DNA of 64,000 nt, taken from contig NC_092576.1 of NCBI RefSeq assembly GCF_037975245.1, positions 34,760,611 through 34,824,610 on the forward strand, written 5' to 3'. Source of the stretch: Apostichopus japonicus. Taxonomy: Eukaryota; Echinodermata; Holothuroidea; Aspidochirotida; Stichopodidae. The notes beneath the pieces are model-generated. The model was not told the origin of the DNA. It made no database searches and saw only the letters and a list, made by a program, of their open reading frames with translations. A program made the position numbers and the translations under genes. Below, piece after piece: positions 12,321 to 32,099 of the stretch; positions within the stretch are counted from its first letter, which is position 1, and every line of letters starts with the position of its first letter.

Positions 12321-12657
12321 CAGTGGCGTCGCCAAGGGGGGGGGGGGCTGGGGCCTGAAAAAAATCGTGCCCCCAGGTGCCCTTCCCCTTCAGATGCGGT
12401 TGTAGTGTTAAAAAAAATACTCAGACAAAAAACTTTATTTGCCTAAATAAATTAAAAACATCAATATTGGACAGATGCAAGCCCGAGAATTACTTCAAGT
12501 TGCTAAATATAGCACCAGATTGCATCTGAGGACCCTTAAAATTGATCCAAAATTCACAAAGTGGAAGGGAGAACTTTCCCCTATCACCCCTCCCACAGGA
12601 CGGCATTTAACAATACACATTGTGCCTCCATAAGTAAGTGATGTCCCCCCCCCCCTG
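12321..12657. mobile_element. Diverged G/C-rich hAT-type MITE
   Basis: Starts CAGTGGCGTCGCC followed by a G run. It carries GATTGCATCTGAGG and ACAGGACGGCATTTA blocks, homologous to the middle of the 5578 and 8096 copies, and ends in a C run plus TG. No clean TSD. An older copy. Confidence 0.55.
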
Positions 12658-15600
12658 TACTACATGAAATTGGACAGTAATGATGGATGAAGAACCCGAA
12701 GTACATCTGTTTTTCCGTATCACATATTATTTCACAAAAATTACAAAATTTAAACCCCAATGACGTGCGGGCATAATCTATACGAATTCAATACATCACT
12801 AACTATAGGTGGTGGCGAGATCCTCAACCCTAAATGTGATAGATTTTGTGTATAACTTCTGCATATCAGTTTCCAATCTTATTTCCGAAAATTTTAATCA
12901 ATAAGAAGTGCTGAATGTGAACAAATCCTAAATGAGAGTATATGCCTAGAGTCGGCGAATAAACAATTTTGGTTGTAAAATGTATACATGATATTTTTCT
13001 CAAATTGATACATATGACCTTGAATTTTACCCATCTTTTTAATTGTGTTAATGACAATGACATATGTAAAGGAGGATTTTGTAACACCTTTAGATCCAGA
13101 GATATGTGTGTTTTCCACGTCGCAAAAAGTACGCCCTCTATTCCATCTTGTTGCTAAAATGTGTTTTTTCCCTCTTTTGTTGGAGACTAGGTATTTTTCC
13201 TTTATATTGTAACATGATTCAGCTAGGAGTTGATCACAATGCACAGAGTAAATTGGTAAATTTGTATAATTATATTCCAAACAAAATTGAAATAACCCTA
13301 TCAATTAGACACAAGCATTTTACTGTTTTCCAAAATTATCATGGAAGTTTGATGTATTTTGCCACATTAGGAGGCTTTAAATGTATTGTCAATGTTAGTG
13401 CGATTAATTAAGTGAAAATAGCTATGGCTGTAGAAAATCGGAGGGTTGAGCGCCGTAGGCTAGGACTATATTGTAATGGACTTGTCGCAACAGAAATGTG
13501 TATGTGTTTGTGTATGGGTGAGGCGGGGGGGGTGGGGATATAATGATATTCTTTATAGCAAGTGATTTTAATGTTATGATCACAAGCTGGCTGAAAAATA
13601 TACCATAATATATCTTACAAGCATGCAGCTATTTTTTTTGGTTGGGGGGGGGGGTGGTCAGGTCGACCGTTGTTTATATAGGATCAGCAAAGTCGTTGGG
13701 AGCTGGGGTTAGCATCGATGTGGGGCAGATCTCCATGCCCCTGCCCCCATATCCCACCGTGCTACTGTTTACAAACAAGTGAAAGCGAAATTTTCCAAAT
13801 GTATCCATGTAAACCACAAATGAATACTTCTACAGAAAGGCTAACCTAACACAAATAAGACTATAGGCATGCATGTGTGTTTGACAAGTAATACTGATGA
13901 GAACTCCGCATAGTGCATATTTTTACACAGTACAACTAAACAAGTCTACTACAGTACTATTATAAAAGTTACCAGCGTTAGCCTATTCACACAATAGATC
14001 TAGCGTATTTTTTCACCTTTCTAGGATTCCAGCATACGTTTTATCAAAAATCGCACCAAATCGGTAATTCACAAAATAATTACTTTGTTTTCTGAAACTT
14101 TGAGACCAAATTACCACTTGGCAACCCAATAAAATATATTTATAGGCTTCCGTGGCTTTTACACTATAATACCGCGTGAACTGTTTTAATATTAATGGGT
14201 TTTTCATACTTGGATTTTTCATTAGGACTGAATCAGCATTTTTGTAAAATCCACAGTTAATTTTCTTGTATTATTTCCTGATTGTTATTAACCGTTTTAA
14301 CTTGTTAAAATAATCACTAGACTGCCTATGATATGAATCAGTGCAACGAGCAGTCAACGAATTATTGAAAACAACACATAACAAGTGAGTGAAACTGATT
14401 ATCTAGCGTTTTCTGGGGTTTTATTTTGGCAAATCTAACGTTTTATTGTTACTTGTCGCTGGTAACCCTGATTATTATTATGCTAACCGTAAATGACCTT
14501 TGGCCACCCCGTACTAGTTTTTAGTGATTGACAGATCAGCTGTGCCGCAACCCATTACAACTCCCTGGTAGTACAGTAGATACTGTAGTGTAATCGCACA
14601 AAAACATCGTGTGTTATGACACATGTCACATACGTTGTACTCCCTGTCCCAGGGCAACTCCGAATATTGAGCCCATCGTTTTAAATTCTACACTTGTTGC
14701 TAGCGTCCATACTGACACGATTTTTATCGTCAACTCTTCTTCGAAATCGGGTGTTTTTCGTAAAAAGCATGCATCCTGAATTCCTGACCATCGTCGATAC
14801 AATACAATATAATAATCATAACTGACCTATGAATCTAACGTAGCATTGTCACTCTAGGCTATGAACTTTGAAAACGAAAGTTTTGGACCAAATGTACTAC
14901 TAGTACGCGATTTCCGGCTGCGAATGACACATTTCCAATCCGAATTTTTTACCGGCCCGGGCAAGGATCAGATCCATAGTACGGCTCGAGTGCAAATGCG
15001 ACTGGATCAATGCATCAGTTTACCCCGTGGAGAGATGATCGTCTGATAAAATCAGAGGACCTGATCTGGATCTTGTATAAAAGCACAAGTCCAAGAACAG
15101 ATTTAAGAACTTAGGTAAGTGCTAATTTTCAAATTTAATCTTTATAGCAGCAAATATGCTTATATACTTCATTATTGCATACTGTACATGGTGCATATTG
15201 CTATAATTTATTTCAGGCTTTTCCAGTTACAAACATCCCCCTCCCCCCCCAAGAAAAAATAACAAAACAAATAACAGTTTTGGCATATATATGTCCCTGC
15301 ATGGTCCAGTGTGCAGATTTTTACTCACATTTGTTGCTCTCACTATGTGTGATTGTGGGAACTAGGGACTGTGTCCCAATGGCTAGGAAAATTATTGAAG
15401 GTCAGGCTATTTTATTGAAGTTAATGAGTTTTGTCCTTTTTTACAAGTTGTACTGAAGTTTGGTAGAACAGTACCATTTTGACAAAATATTGTCAACTAA
15501 AAATTCACTTTTCAACATTGCAGCATTGATACTGACATTGGAGAAGTCCTTTCCCTCCATACATCCACATACAGTACCTCTCAGATGTGCAAGATTTCTT

Positions 15601-16090
15601 AACAGGGCTACACAGTCTGCATAAAGTACTAACCTCAGAAGCAATCAATCACAACAATATTGTCTTGCCTGATTGCAACTCCATTGTGGAAATAAAACCT
15701 GAAAACTTTGTCCCTTTGGTTGTGGTCAAACAGTGTGTCAATAAAGGATCATATGACACCTAGCCAGTTCATATCACAGTGTAAGGCAGTCTATACTGCA
15801 GCAACCAACAGTGAATATATACAGTCTTCAAAAGCAGGGTTAACCACAGAAAGGGAGTAAAACTGTTGAGCAGTGGTCATGCTCTGAGGACTTACTCTTT
15901 CAATGCAGGCTTTGGATACTGTTTCACCAGGGAGCTGCTAGTAGCAGCTCCCTGGCTCATGTTATTGTGGTGTGCAGCTGAGTAAATGAAGATTTAGTTG
16001 TGCTCATTTGTCATTGTGCTCCACTTTAATGGGAAACAAAATGTGTGAAGGAAACCTAACAAATTTTAACAAATTACCAGTTTTCTGTCA
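12658..16090. other. No gene identified; AT-rich with G runs
   Basis: Long low-scoring frames only. G runs at 13527 and 13645 are typical of MITE edges, but no ends were paired. At 15076 a TATAAAAG precedes a donor-like TTAG/GTAAGT at 15114. Confidence 0.35.
15927..15955. repeat. Perfect 29-bp hairpin
   Basis: Arms CCAGGGAGCTGCTA and TAGCAGCTCCCTGG flank a single G. The loop is too small for a folded RNA precursor. It could form a cruciform in DNA. Confidence 0.8.
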
Positions 16091-16462
16091 GAATGTAAAG
16101 AGGATGATCCTGACAAATTGGACATTGAGCCAACTCTTTTCTCATCTCCACACAAAAGCAAGGGAAATACATCCCTACCTAATACACTTAAAAGGAACGT
16201 GAGCATGGATAATGAAATGGAAAATTTGGAAGAGGAACCAACTTTAAATAATCATACTAAAACAAAACTTTCACTGTCGTTTGAATGGGGCAGTCACTGT
16301 GAGTCACAACATCAGTACTATTTCTCCAGATACAACAAATGATTCACTGCAGTTGTACCTTGACATAAGTTCAAATGGAAGTAGTAGCAGTAGCTTTGGT
16401 ATTGCCAGAGATTTTTCTGCATCAATTTCTTCATGTGATCAAAACCTTTTTTATTCACCAGG

Positions 16463-17056
16463 AGTGAGAAAAAACGAAGGAGACGCAATCAAGCATTTGA
16501 TCCACTGCCTATGTTCCAATCTGATTGCTGTGATGGTAGCTGTATCAAATCGCTTTCTTACGATGACCTAGAACAGTCTTTTCTAGAGGTTAGTGAAGTG
16601 AGGGAAACTGAGCTAAAGCAATTCACTCTGGACAAGATTTGGATTCATCAGGAAAGATCATGTCACACCTGAGACAAATCTTGTTCTATTTATGTAATTT
16701 GTGGGAAGATTGTATGTGAGTAAGCATTTTGTATGTTCTTTGGTATTAGTAGCAAGTTATTCAAAGATTGTCTGAAATAATTTCAAGTTGGCAAGAAAAA
16801 TGCAATTCATGGCAATAAAGGCAAGAAAAGGATGAGAACAAAAACTCCATTTGCACTAGCTTGGATGAGGTGTTTATTTGAACATATTGGAGATTACATG
16901 CCCCACAAAACAGAAGTGCACCTTCCAGTGTCATACACAAAGACTTCTCTCCATGCACGCGTGAATAAGGAAATGATAGAAATTGGCATTGGTGAACAAA
17001 GCATCATTTCCAAGGAATACTTTATGGAAATCTTTAGAAGAGTTCAAGATTCCTAA
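16463..17056 (+). pseudogene. DUF7869-type transposon protein relic, N-terminal/middle part
   Basis: One frame encodes FDPLPMFQSDCCDGSCIKSL, SFLEVSEVRETELKQFTLDK, FCMFFGISSKLFKDCLK, then FQVGKKNAIHGNKGKKR and VNKEMIEIGIGEQSIISKEY. The order (cysteine pair, a V-C-x-x-A-F-x-x-x-x-G-I-S step, then an I-H-G-N-x-G-K-R block) matches my knowledge of uncharacterised animal proteins that carry a C-terminal DUF7869 domain and occur in high copy like transposon genes. In-frame stops at 16670, 16721 and 16778 break it. An acceptor at 16461 and coding-like text at 16090-16340 suggest further 5' exons. No enzymatic activity is known to me. Confidence 0.6.
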
Positions 17057-19343
17057 TTATTTTATCTTGTGAATGTGCATGGATTTATGACAGTTATTGT
17101 TGCATACATTGCATGGGAAAAGGGGAATAAAATTTCAAATTCCTCATAGCTAGTAGCTTTAAATTGATTAACTAGCATGAAGACATTGATAAAGTATACT
17201 GAAACTTGTGAGGTCGAAAGTGCTGTTGTAAGACTGTTTTACCAAAATTCAATTTCACACAAGCAATAGCTGTGTACATTACAAATGATAACTTTCAAGT
17301 ACTGTATATGGTCTGCTGATCAATCACAATTGGTGGGTTTTAGCCTGGCGTGTCAAAACCACAGGCATTGCATCCTTTTATCTTTGCTGACTATGGAGGC
17401 TTTAACTTCATACAATCCAGTGACATTTAATCTGTTTAGTTAACTACATGTGCAGTCCATTAAACATTTCTTCAGAAAAATTCATGTGTCTCTATTGTTA
17501 GCTTCAGCTTCAGCAAGCACAAAGACTGTACTGTACATACTGGAGAGAATACACCTCACAGCTAGTGTGCCACTAAAGCTGCATTATCATTCCTTAAAAA
17601 ACATTAGAATTATTGTCAAAAATTTTGATTTAAAGAAGTTCTAAAGAACATGTTACATAAGTTTGATTGCAACCTCCACTCAAATCAGGAGTAAAAGTGC
17701 TTTCTGCTGAAATGTCAATGAACAACTCCCTTAGATAGTGACATTTTCAGAAAGTTCCCCCAAATATGCCAGAAATTAAAATATGCTTACCTTTGGTCAA
17801 ACTTCTTTAATTGTTTTAATTTCCACCTTTGAGGACATTTACCTCAACTGTCCGGGAAAATGATTAGGGTCTTATTTCCAAACATCCCTATCAATTGGTC
17901 TAATAAATAACATGAGAAGATGTTGTACAGCTTTACTTGTTCTTCTCAATAGCAACTCTAAACACCCTATACTCCTTTAAAGGAATTCTCTAAAGTACCT
18001 AAAAGAATGCTTAACTTCAGTTATAATTAGTAACAAAATTCAACATGCTCATTGCATTATTCTATGGGTATTCATAAAAACAACATGGTTCAAATTGACA
18101 CAATAAAACTCTATCACTAATCACTACATAACTTTTTCTTGATTAGGTTAAGCAGTTCAATTTTACACCATTGTGTGAAGTAAAACTTATACTTTAAATG
18201 CTTAATTAAAGTATTTCAACATTATATTTTTCTAGACGACTGAGTTTACTGTGGGTGGTACTTGAAAGAGGTAGCGGAAAGAACGAGGAGTGGAAAGAAA
18301 AATGAAGAATGCCGACAATTGCAAGAAGTTCATCTTAATCATCTTAAGTGAGTCAAAATATTTTACTAATTTAGAGTTAAAAGTTGATGTCTGCTTTCCT
18401 TTTTGAATCCTTGCAGAAGTCAAAAGCAATAGAAAGACTATCTATTCCTTCAAGTCCTCTATATGTGTGGGTGTGTCAGTGATGCTCCTAGTTAACACTT
18501 ATCTCTTTCAAAAACTTTCTTGAACTACAAATTGGATATAGTAGCCCTAACTAAGATGATAAACCCTAAAGTTCAGAGAAAGGTCATTGGATCGGTCTCA
18601 ATTTTTCGTAACAAGTAACTAAAATGGCAGAAAATGAGATAGCCTGGGTCTTTTCTGGCCCTACTTTGAGTGTGCTCTATATTCACAAGCAAAGGCATGT
18701 TTGAGTTTTACTTTCCATAGGATCCTTGCCCAGTAGTAGTTGTACGGGAAAAGTGCAAAAAAAAAGTCAAGCGGGTGGTACGTTTTATGAACAGCGCCCT
18801 CAAACTTAAGAAATCTCACTTCTGGCCCTAATTGGGGGTCCATTTTGGGCCTGTGGGTATATTTCAATTTTTTTTAATACCATTTTTTCAGGAGCGTATT
18901 GTTCCTATTTTTAGAAACTCAAGTAAAAACGTTGTGTATTTTGTGTTATCTACTCAAATTTATGACTCGAAAATTGCGAAAATCACCTCGTTCATATGTA
19001 TGAAAATGCTTGCACAAGCTGATTTGAGTAATTCAAATGACAACAACTTCTTAGCATTAGCATACAGGTGCTTAACAATTAAGAGGGTGGTCCACTAGCA
19101 TAAGGGCTACCAATAAACTGCATTTCCAGGGTCATATGCCGAACGATGTCTGTGAACAGCACCCTCAAACATCACATTTTACAAATATTTTGGGCTATTT
19201 TGGGCATTTCAAGGTCAAATTTGGTCACAATTAAAAGTTTTATTTTTGGTTTTCAATACAAACTAGTAAGATATGTATAGTTATGATGCAAAGAATGTGC
19301 TAAAACATATTTTATATAAGTTATTAATGCTCTGGAGGGCAGC
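17057..19343. other. No gene identified inside the DUF7869 relic
   Basis: AT-rich sequence separating the two relic parts. It has no convincing frame. It may be intron plus later insertions. Confidence 0.35.
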
Positions 19344-20611
19344 TTAAAGTGGCATATATGAGAGTTATATCAGCCCTACAGAAACATGCTTGCGAGGGCA
19401 AACAGTGGTAACATTATATCTTCATTCAAGGAGATCATGCTAACAACATTAAAAACTATTGAAATGTATTAAAAGGGTTCTGTCTAATACTCTTTGGCTC
19501 CCACCCCCCCCCCCCTAACACCCTCCCCATAGTGCACTATGCATATTTGTATACATGCATACAGTATGTGACTGACTTCTACTGCAAAGAGACTGCATAA
19601 ACATGCATTCAAGGTATACTGAATTATTGGTATGGTCCACAGTGTGCACTATATATGTGTGTACATGTTCAGTACAGTGTTATTTTACACCAAGTACTAT
19701 TAAATACACACTGTCCAAAATAATGAACAGTATACACACTGTACATGTATTTACTGGTTAAACATTCCTTTTAAATTATTGAAAGTCTTTTAATTTATTG
19801 AATTAGCAAAAGAATTATACACTACATTGCAAATATTTAAAAAGACATTGAAATATGCACTATGCACTATACTGTATATGTGTGTACATGTTCAGTACAG
19901 TGTTGTTCTACACCAATTACTATTAAATAAACACTGTCCAAAAACATGTACAGTACACACTGCACATTTATGTACTGGTTAAACATTCTTTTTAGATTAT
20001 TGAAAGTCTTTTAATTATTGAATTAGCAAAAGCATACACTAAATTGCAAATATTTAAAATGATATTGAAATATGCACAGTATTGAATGGAATGACCAGTA
20101 CACAGTGTGTACTGTACATGATTGTGGACAGTGTGTATTTATTTAGTGCTTGGTGTAAAAATAACACTGTACTGAACATTTACACACATATATAGTGCAC
20201 ACTGTATGTATGCACTGGTTCACATTCATATTCTAATCTGATATAGGGTTGGGTAGAGGATGTGGGTGGGAGGGGGTGAGTTACATGCATACAGACAATT
20301 TGAAGCAGAAGATTACCTTACCAAATACAGTAATTCAGTATACCTTGAATGCATGTTTATGCAGTCTCTTTGCAGTATTAAAATTCAGTCACATATGCAT
20401 ACAAATCTGCATAGTGCACTATGGGGAGGGTGCTGGGGGGGGGTGAGAGGGAGTCAAAGAGTACTAGACAGAACCCTTTTAATAAATAACATTTCAATAG
20501 TTTCTAATGTTGTTTTACATGGTCTCCTTGAATGAAGATACAATGTTACCACTGTTTGCCCTCGCAAGCATGTTTCTGTAGGGCTGATGTAACTCTCATG
20601 AGCCACTTTAA
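19344..20611. mobile_element. 1.27-kb inverted-repeat element flanked by TTAA
   Basis: The left arm (from TTAAAGTGGC at 19344) and the right arm (ending GCCACTTTAA at 20611) match inversely over about 390-500 bp. Shared blocks include AGAAACATGCTTGCGAGGGC, AAAGGGTTCTGTCTA, CATAGTGCACTATGCA and AAAGAGACTGCATAAACATG. Both ends contain TTAA, consistent with a TTAA-targeting superfamily (piggyBac or Kolobok), but the superfamily is not proven. No transposase. Confidence 0.75.
19640..20075. repeat. Direct duplication, two ~215-bp units
   Basis: Within the loop of the inverted-repeat element, 19640-19857 is repeated at 19860-20075. Shared order: GTGTGTACATGTTCAGTACAG, ACACTGTCCAAAA, TACTGGTTAAACATTC, TTGAATTAGCAAAAG, GCAAATATTTAAAA. 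Unit boundaries are approximate. Confidence 0.75.
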
Positions 20612-20631
20612 TTTGGTTGCTAGGCGGGGTC

Positions 20632-20644
20632 GTAACCTAGCAAC
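20632..20644 (+). promoter_or_regulatory. RFX X-box-like site
   Basis: GTAACCTAGCAAC fits the X-box consensus GTNRCC(N)RGYAAC. It is also half of a GTTGCTAGG / CCTAGCAAC inverted pair (20617-20644), so it may belong to a repeat. No adjacent gene start was recognised. Confidence 0.3.
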
Positions 20645-21723
20645 GAAAAAGTTTCAAATTTTTTTTTGCCCAATTTCATCCTTTGAGACATATGGCAGGA
20701 CACCATATCAGTTCCAGGCGATTCTAAGAGGGTCGACGTGGAATCGACCCAAAAATCTGTTGATTTGGCATGGATTGACCCATATATCATTTACATTATT
20801 TCTCAAATGATATTGGATCAAAACTCAAATCAATATTTCTTATCTGATATCGTAAACCCTGTATCAGTTAAGAGTTTATTTTGTATCATAATATGTTCTA
20901 TTTTTACTAGGTCAAAAGGAGAGCAGTAACATCTTGCCCGCACTAAGGCGTGCCAGGTTTCTTTGGAACTGAATACCCTTATAGTCGATGGAATGGACCA
21001 ATCAAAGACTGATCTGCCACATTTTGTCAAGAGTGAAAAGGATGTAAAACATCCACATCCACATAACAGGTCAGTACTATATTATCATGGAGGTCTGTTT
21101 TACCTCCATGGTATTGTGAAGTGACCTAAGAGTGCACAAGACGGAAAGTGTTTATGTCATTATAAGTGTAAACATCACGTTTTCTGGTTTCCGAGAAATT
21201 GTAATCCTACAGTATGAAATTGTAATGTCATGTTGGTGTATAGTACAGTATGTATGTGCGTGAGCAGTATGTGTGTGTGGGTGTTTATACAGGGTGTTTG
21301 TTTGTATGATGCCTTGTTTTACAACACAATGTCTCAAGAGGGGAAGCTTGATTATCTTCATAAATAGTATAAGGATGGACACCTAAGGTTACAAGAAGTC
21401 TAGTGTTCCTATTGTTTTGGTTGAGGTCAAATCAATTCTGTTCTTTATTTTGTTGTTCTGATAAAGATTATGGCCTTAGTATCCATCAAATATTATGTGA
21501 CTGTTTTGTTTTGTTTGTTAAAGCACATAGTAGGTTAATTATCAAACTTTATTTAATAGCAGAAAACAAGTAATAACAACCTCTTTATCATACATGTCAA
21601 TGAAGTAGTATATATTCATTCTTCTCTTTCTTTTCAGGTGTCCTAATTCACACTAAAGGTCCATGTGACAAGTTTGCATATATGTTATGACTGATCTGAA
21701 GCATATCCAACATGATTCAAACA

Positions 21724-22254
21724 TGACCATTACATGCAATTTGTGGACACTAGTGAAGCACAAGGATACTCTTGGGAAGGATCTGTTTTTGCAAATGGAT
21801 AATTGTTACAGGGAGAATAAGAACCGCTATCTTCTGTCCTTCTGCCCTTCTGCTCCTTGCTTTTAGAGTTGAAGATCTTCAGAGTGGTGATATATATAAA
21901 TGTTATAACTTTGCTAAAGAAGTTATTGAAGTATCTGACTATATTCAAGTTGGGAATATAGCAGCCGTAAACCTCATTGATTCAAGCACACGACCATACT
22001 TTGGAGAAGTCACTAAAATTTAAAAGGATGAGGTTATTTTACATTGGATGAAGGGATCCTGGACTGGAGACTGGAAACTGCTAGACTGTGGCCAAGGAAG
22101 AAATAAGCAGCCATACACACCATCAGTTTCTTTCCATTCCTTAATGTTCTGGGACTTTAATTTAACCCATAAAAATCGCCTTCCAAAGAGGGAAGTCTGT
22201 GACTTGAAAGAAAGATATGCAGCTATAGATAAAGAATTTGAGCTGAATAACTAG
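21724..22254 (+). pseudogene. DUF7869-type transposon protein relic, C-terminal part
   Basis: Continues the gene begun at 16463 after a 4.7 kb insertion-rich gap. It encodes LFLQMDNCYRENKNRYLLSF, the acidic/asparagine motif typical of this family, then jumps frame near 21830. The VGHTHED-like block expected next is missing, so an internal deletion is likely. The remainder encodes GNIAAVNLIDSSTRPYFGEV and a C-terminal KGSWTGDWKLLD ... RLPKREVCDLKERY region. There is an in-frame TAA at 22021 and the natural stop at 22252. The 70-bp palindromic satellite starts 127 bp later. Confidence 0.6.
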
Positions 22255-22380
22255 GAAACCTTATGTTTTACACATACTATTGATTGGGCAGTGTGTACTC
22301 TTATTTTCTTGCAACAACTTGTGTAAAAGAAGATATGTAGTTTTGAGAAACACACACAATTTTGTTGGTGTATTGCTACA

Positions 22381-23330
22381 CTTAACTGGTTGGGGCGTAC
22401 TGGTACGCCCCAAAGATATATACAATCTATCATAGGGGTGTATTTCTACTCTAAACTGGTTGGGGCGTACTGGTACGCACAAAAGATATATACAATTTAT
22501 CATAGTGGTATATTTCAACACTTAACTGGTTGGGGCGTACTGGTACGCCCCAAAGATATATACAATTTATCATAGTGGTCTATTGCTACACTTAACTGGT
22601 TGGGGCGTACTGGTACGCCCCAAAGATATATACAATTTATCATAGTGGTCTATTGCTACACTTAACTGGTTGGGGCGTACTGGTACGCCCCAAAGATATA
22701 TACAATTTATCATAGGGGTGTATTTCTACTCTAAACTGGTTGGGGCGTACTGGTACGCCCCAAAGATATATACAATTAATCATAGTGGTGTATTGCTACA
22801 CTTAACTGGTTGTGGCGTACTGGTACGCCCCAAAGATATATACAATTTATCATAGTGGTATATTGCTACACTTAACTGGTTGGGGCGTACTGGTACGCCC
22901 CAAAGATATATACAATTTATCATAGTGGTATATTTCAACACTTAACTGGTTGGGGCGTACTGGTACGCCCCAAAGATATGTATATAATTAATCATAGTGG
23001 TGTATTGCTACACTTAACTGGTTGGGGCGTACTGGTACGCCCCAAAGATATATACAATTTATCATAGTGGTCTATTGCTACCCTTAACTGGTTGGGGCGT
23101 ACTGGTACGCCCCAAAGATAAATACAATTTATCATAGAGGTGCATTTCTATACTTAACTGGTTGGGGCGTACTGGTACGCCCAAAGATATATACAATTTA
23201 TCATAGTGGTGTATTGCTACACTTAACTGGTTGGGGCGTATTGGTACGCCCCAAAGATAGAACTTATTACAAGTAGAGGTGTATTGCTACACTTAACTGG
23301 TTGGGGTGTATTGGAACGCCCCAAAGATAC
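22381..23330. repeat. Palindromic satellite, 14 x 70 bp
   Basis: About fourteen units of 70 bp, mostly over 90% alike. Each contains a near-perfect hairpin with 11-bp arms (TTGGGGCGTAC and GTACGCCCCAA) and a TG loop, then AAAGATATATACAATTTATC and a variable TATTGCTACACTTAACTGG part. The last two units are more degenerate. The array starts right after the DUF7869 relic. Confidence 0.95.
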
Positions 23331-23339
23331 AAAAAAAAT

Positions 23340-24460
23340 TGTACAATATATCCATTTTGCCCCAAAATGACTATTTATCAAAAAATACTTGTATTTTATG
23401 TTCGCTTTGGGAAAATCATACCAAAAATAATCATATATTAAATTTTTGCTATGTTTTGTCAACTTGATTGATAAAAATCTTTGCTATTGTTAGTAAGTGA
23501 TGGTTTATTCAAAATTCAGTGAATGTTATGGCTAAATTGCTTAATTTGTTAGTATCTGTAACAGCAAACTCTTTTAAGACATCTAATCCACCAGAATAGA
23601 GATAAAATGTTTATGTCTGCTCGTTTTACTATGAATTAACAAGGTAACACTGTTGTGTTAAATTATTCCATGTAAATGGCTATGTATCCTGCATTTCTGA
23701 ATAAATGTATATTTACAGAATTTTACAAATAAGAAATGTTACATGCAAATAAATGAGAAAATACGCAACATATTTCAAATGTCATATTTTTCATGTACTT
23801 ATACAATGCAAAAACCAGGCCTTGGTTAACAGACCACATTTCAACGTAAAAGGGTTGAATTCACTCGTACATCTTTCATTTTTCAGCTTTTACTTGGAGA
23901 AAAAGTGAAAAGTCATATTTCCTTAATTACCCAAATGTTTCCTAGTCTCTTTGTAGTAACAGTGTTATCTAAGTCATCGTTATGCGTTAATGATAGTTGC
24001 AGGCAAACCATAAAAATGAGCATCAGAGAAAAGAGAGAGGTGAAGAGAGCGTGGACCTGAAACCGCTAACTGTTATGTGTCTGGTGAAATTGAGTACCAG
24101 ATATACGTATGCAGAACATGCGCACATGTTTTGTGTCTTTTATTGCTGTCTTTCTTACTCTTATTTATTTTGATTTATTATGATTTTTTGTATGTATATT
24201 TGTATGTATATTTGTATGTATATTTGTATGAATATGTATATTTGTATGTATATTTGCACGTGAAAAAAACAAAATAAATCAAATCAAATGATTCGAAATG
24301 CACGGTAACACGTGTTAATTTTCCCTTTTCTTGGGTTTTGTTGAGACTTTGAGCAAATTACTATAGCATAACTATATTTTCTCTCCATCAGTCTCTTTCC
24401 CTACACTAAATAGAGCACAAATGCAGAATCAAATATACTTAAATTTAGTAAATAACTCAC
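23340..24460. other. No gene; possible LINE 3' tail with (TATTTGTATG)n
   Basis: At 24180-24256 a short TATTTGTATG-type tandem repeat is followed by AAAAAAACAAAATAAATCAAATC. This looks like a degraded retroelement tail. No exon was seen below 24461. Confidence 0.4.
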
Positions 24461-31736
<7,276 letters not shown>

Positions 31737-31796
31737 CTATTAAAATGATAACATAAAAAAGACTAAGACCCTCACCACGACGTGTCATATATGGCA

Positions 31797-31865
31797 TTTA
31801 AATAACAAATGACCCATAATTGAAAATTAGTACTGTTTTAGAAAATATATTGGAACTTTCGGGTA
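31797..31865 (-). mobile_element. Small Penelope-like tail fragment
   Basis: AAATGACCCATAATTGAAAA and TTTTAGAAAATATATTGGAA match the tail words of the 9868 copy. About 70 bp long. Confidence 0.45.
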
Positions 31866-32004
31866 ATGCTTGTGTATTGGCTATCAATATGGGTAGACTG
31901 CGTACTGTTTGTCACAACTCATCAATTTAAATGTTGGGTAGTCTGTCAGGATTCTCCTGTTACTCATACCATATTCAAAGTTGCCTGATGATCGCTCTGT
32001 TTTA

Positions 32005-32006
<2 letters not shown>

Positions 32007-32064
<58 letters not shown>

Positions 32065-32065
32065 A
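32007..32065. repeat. (TA)n microsatellite
   Basis: TA repeat upstream of gene 1. A second one lies at 32520-32562. Confidence 0.95.
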
Positions 32066-32099
32066 ATATGTGATAAATATATCTATACGTCCAGTACGT

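Noticed and set aside
12894-13304. 136-codon minus-strand frame
   Set aside because: AT-rich, no domain, overlaps frames of similar size on the other strand; most likely chance.
15076-15114. TATAAAAG followed by a donor-like GTAAGT as a promoter and first exon
   Set aside because: The implied first exon would be only about 8 nt, and no downstream coding exon could be tied to it.
22390-22855. Frames encoding repeated GRTGTPQRYIQ-like peptides
   Set aside because: They follow from the 70-bp unit; 70 is not a multiple of three and the frames break between units.
22381-23330. CRISPR-like array
   Set aside because: The units are contiguous 70-bp copies with no unique spacers, in an animal genome. 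It is a satellite with internal hairpins.
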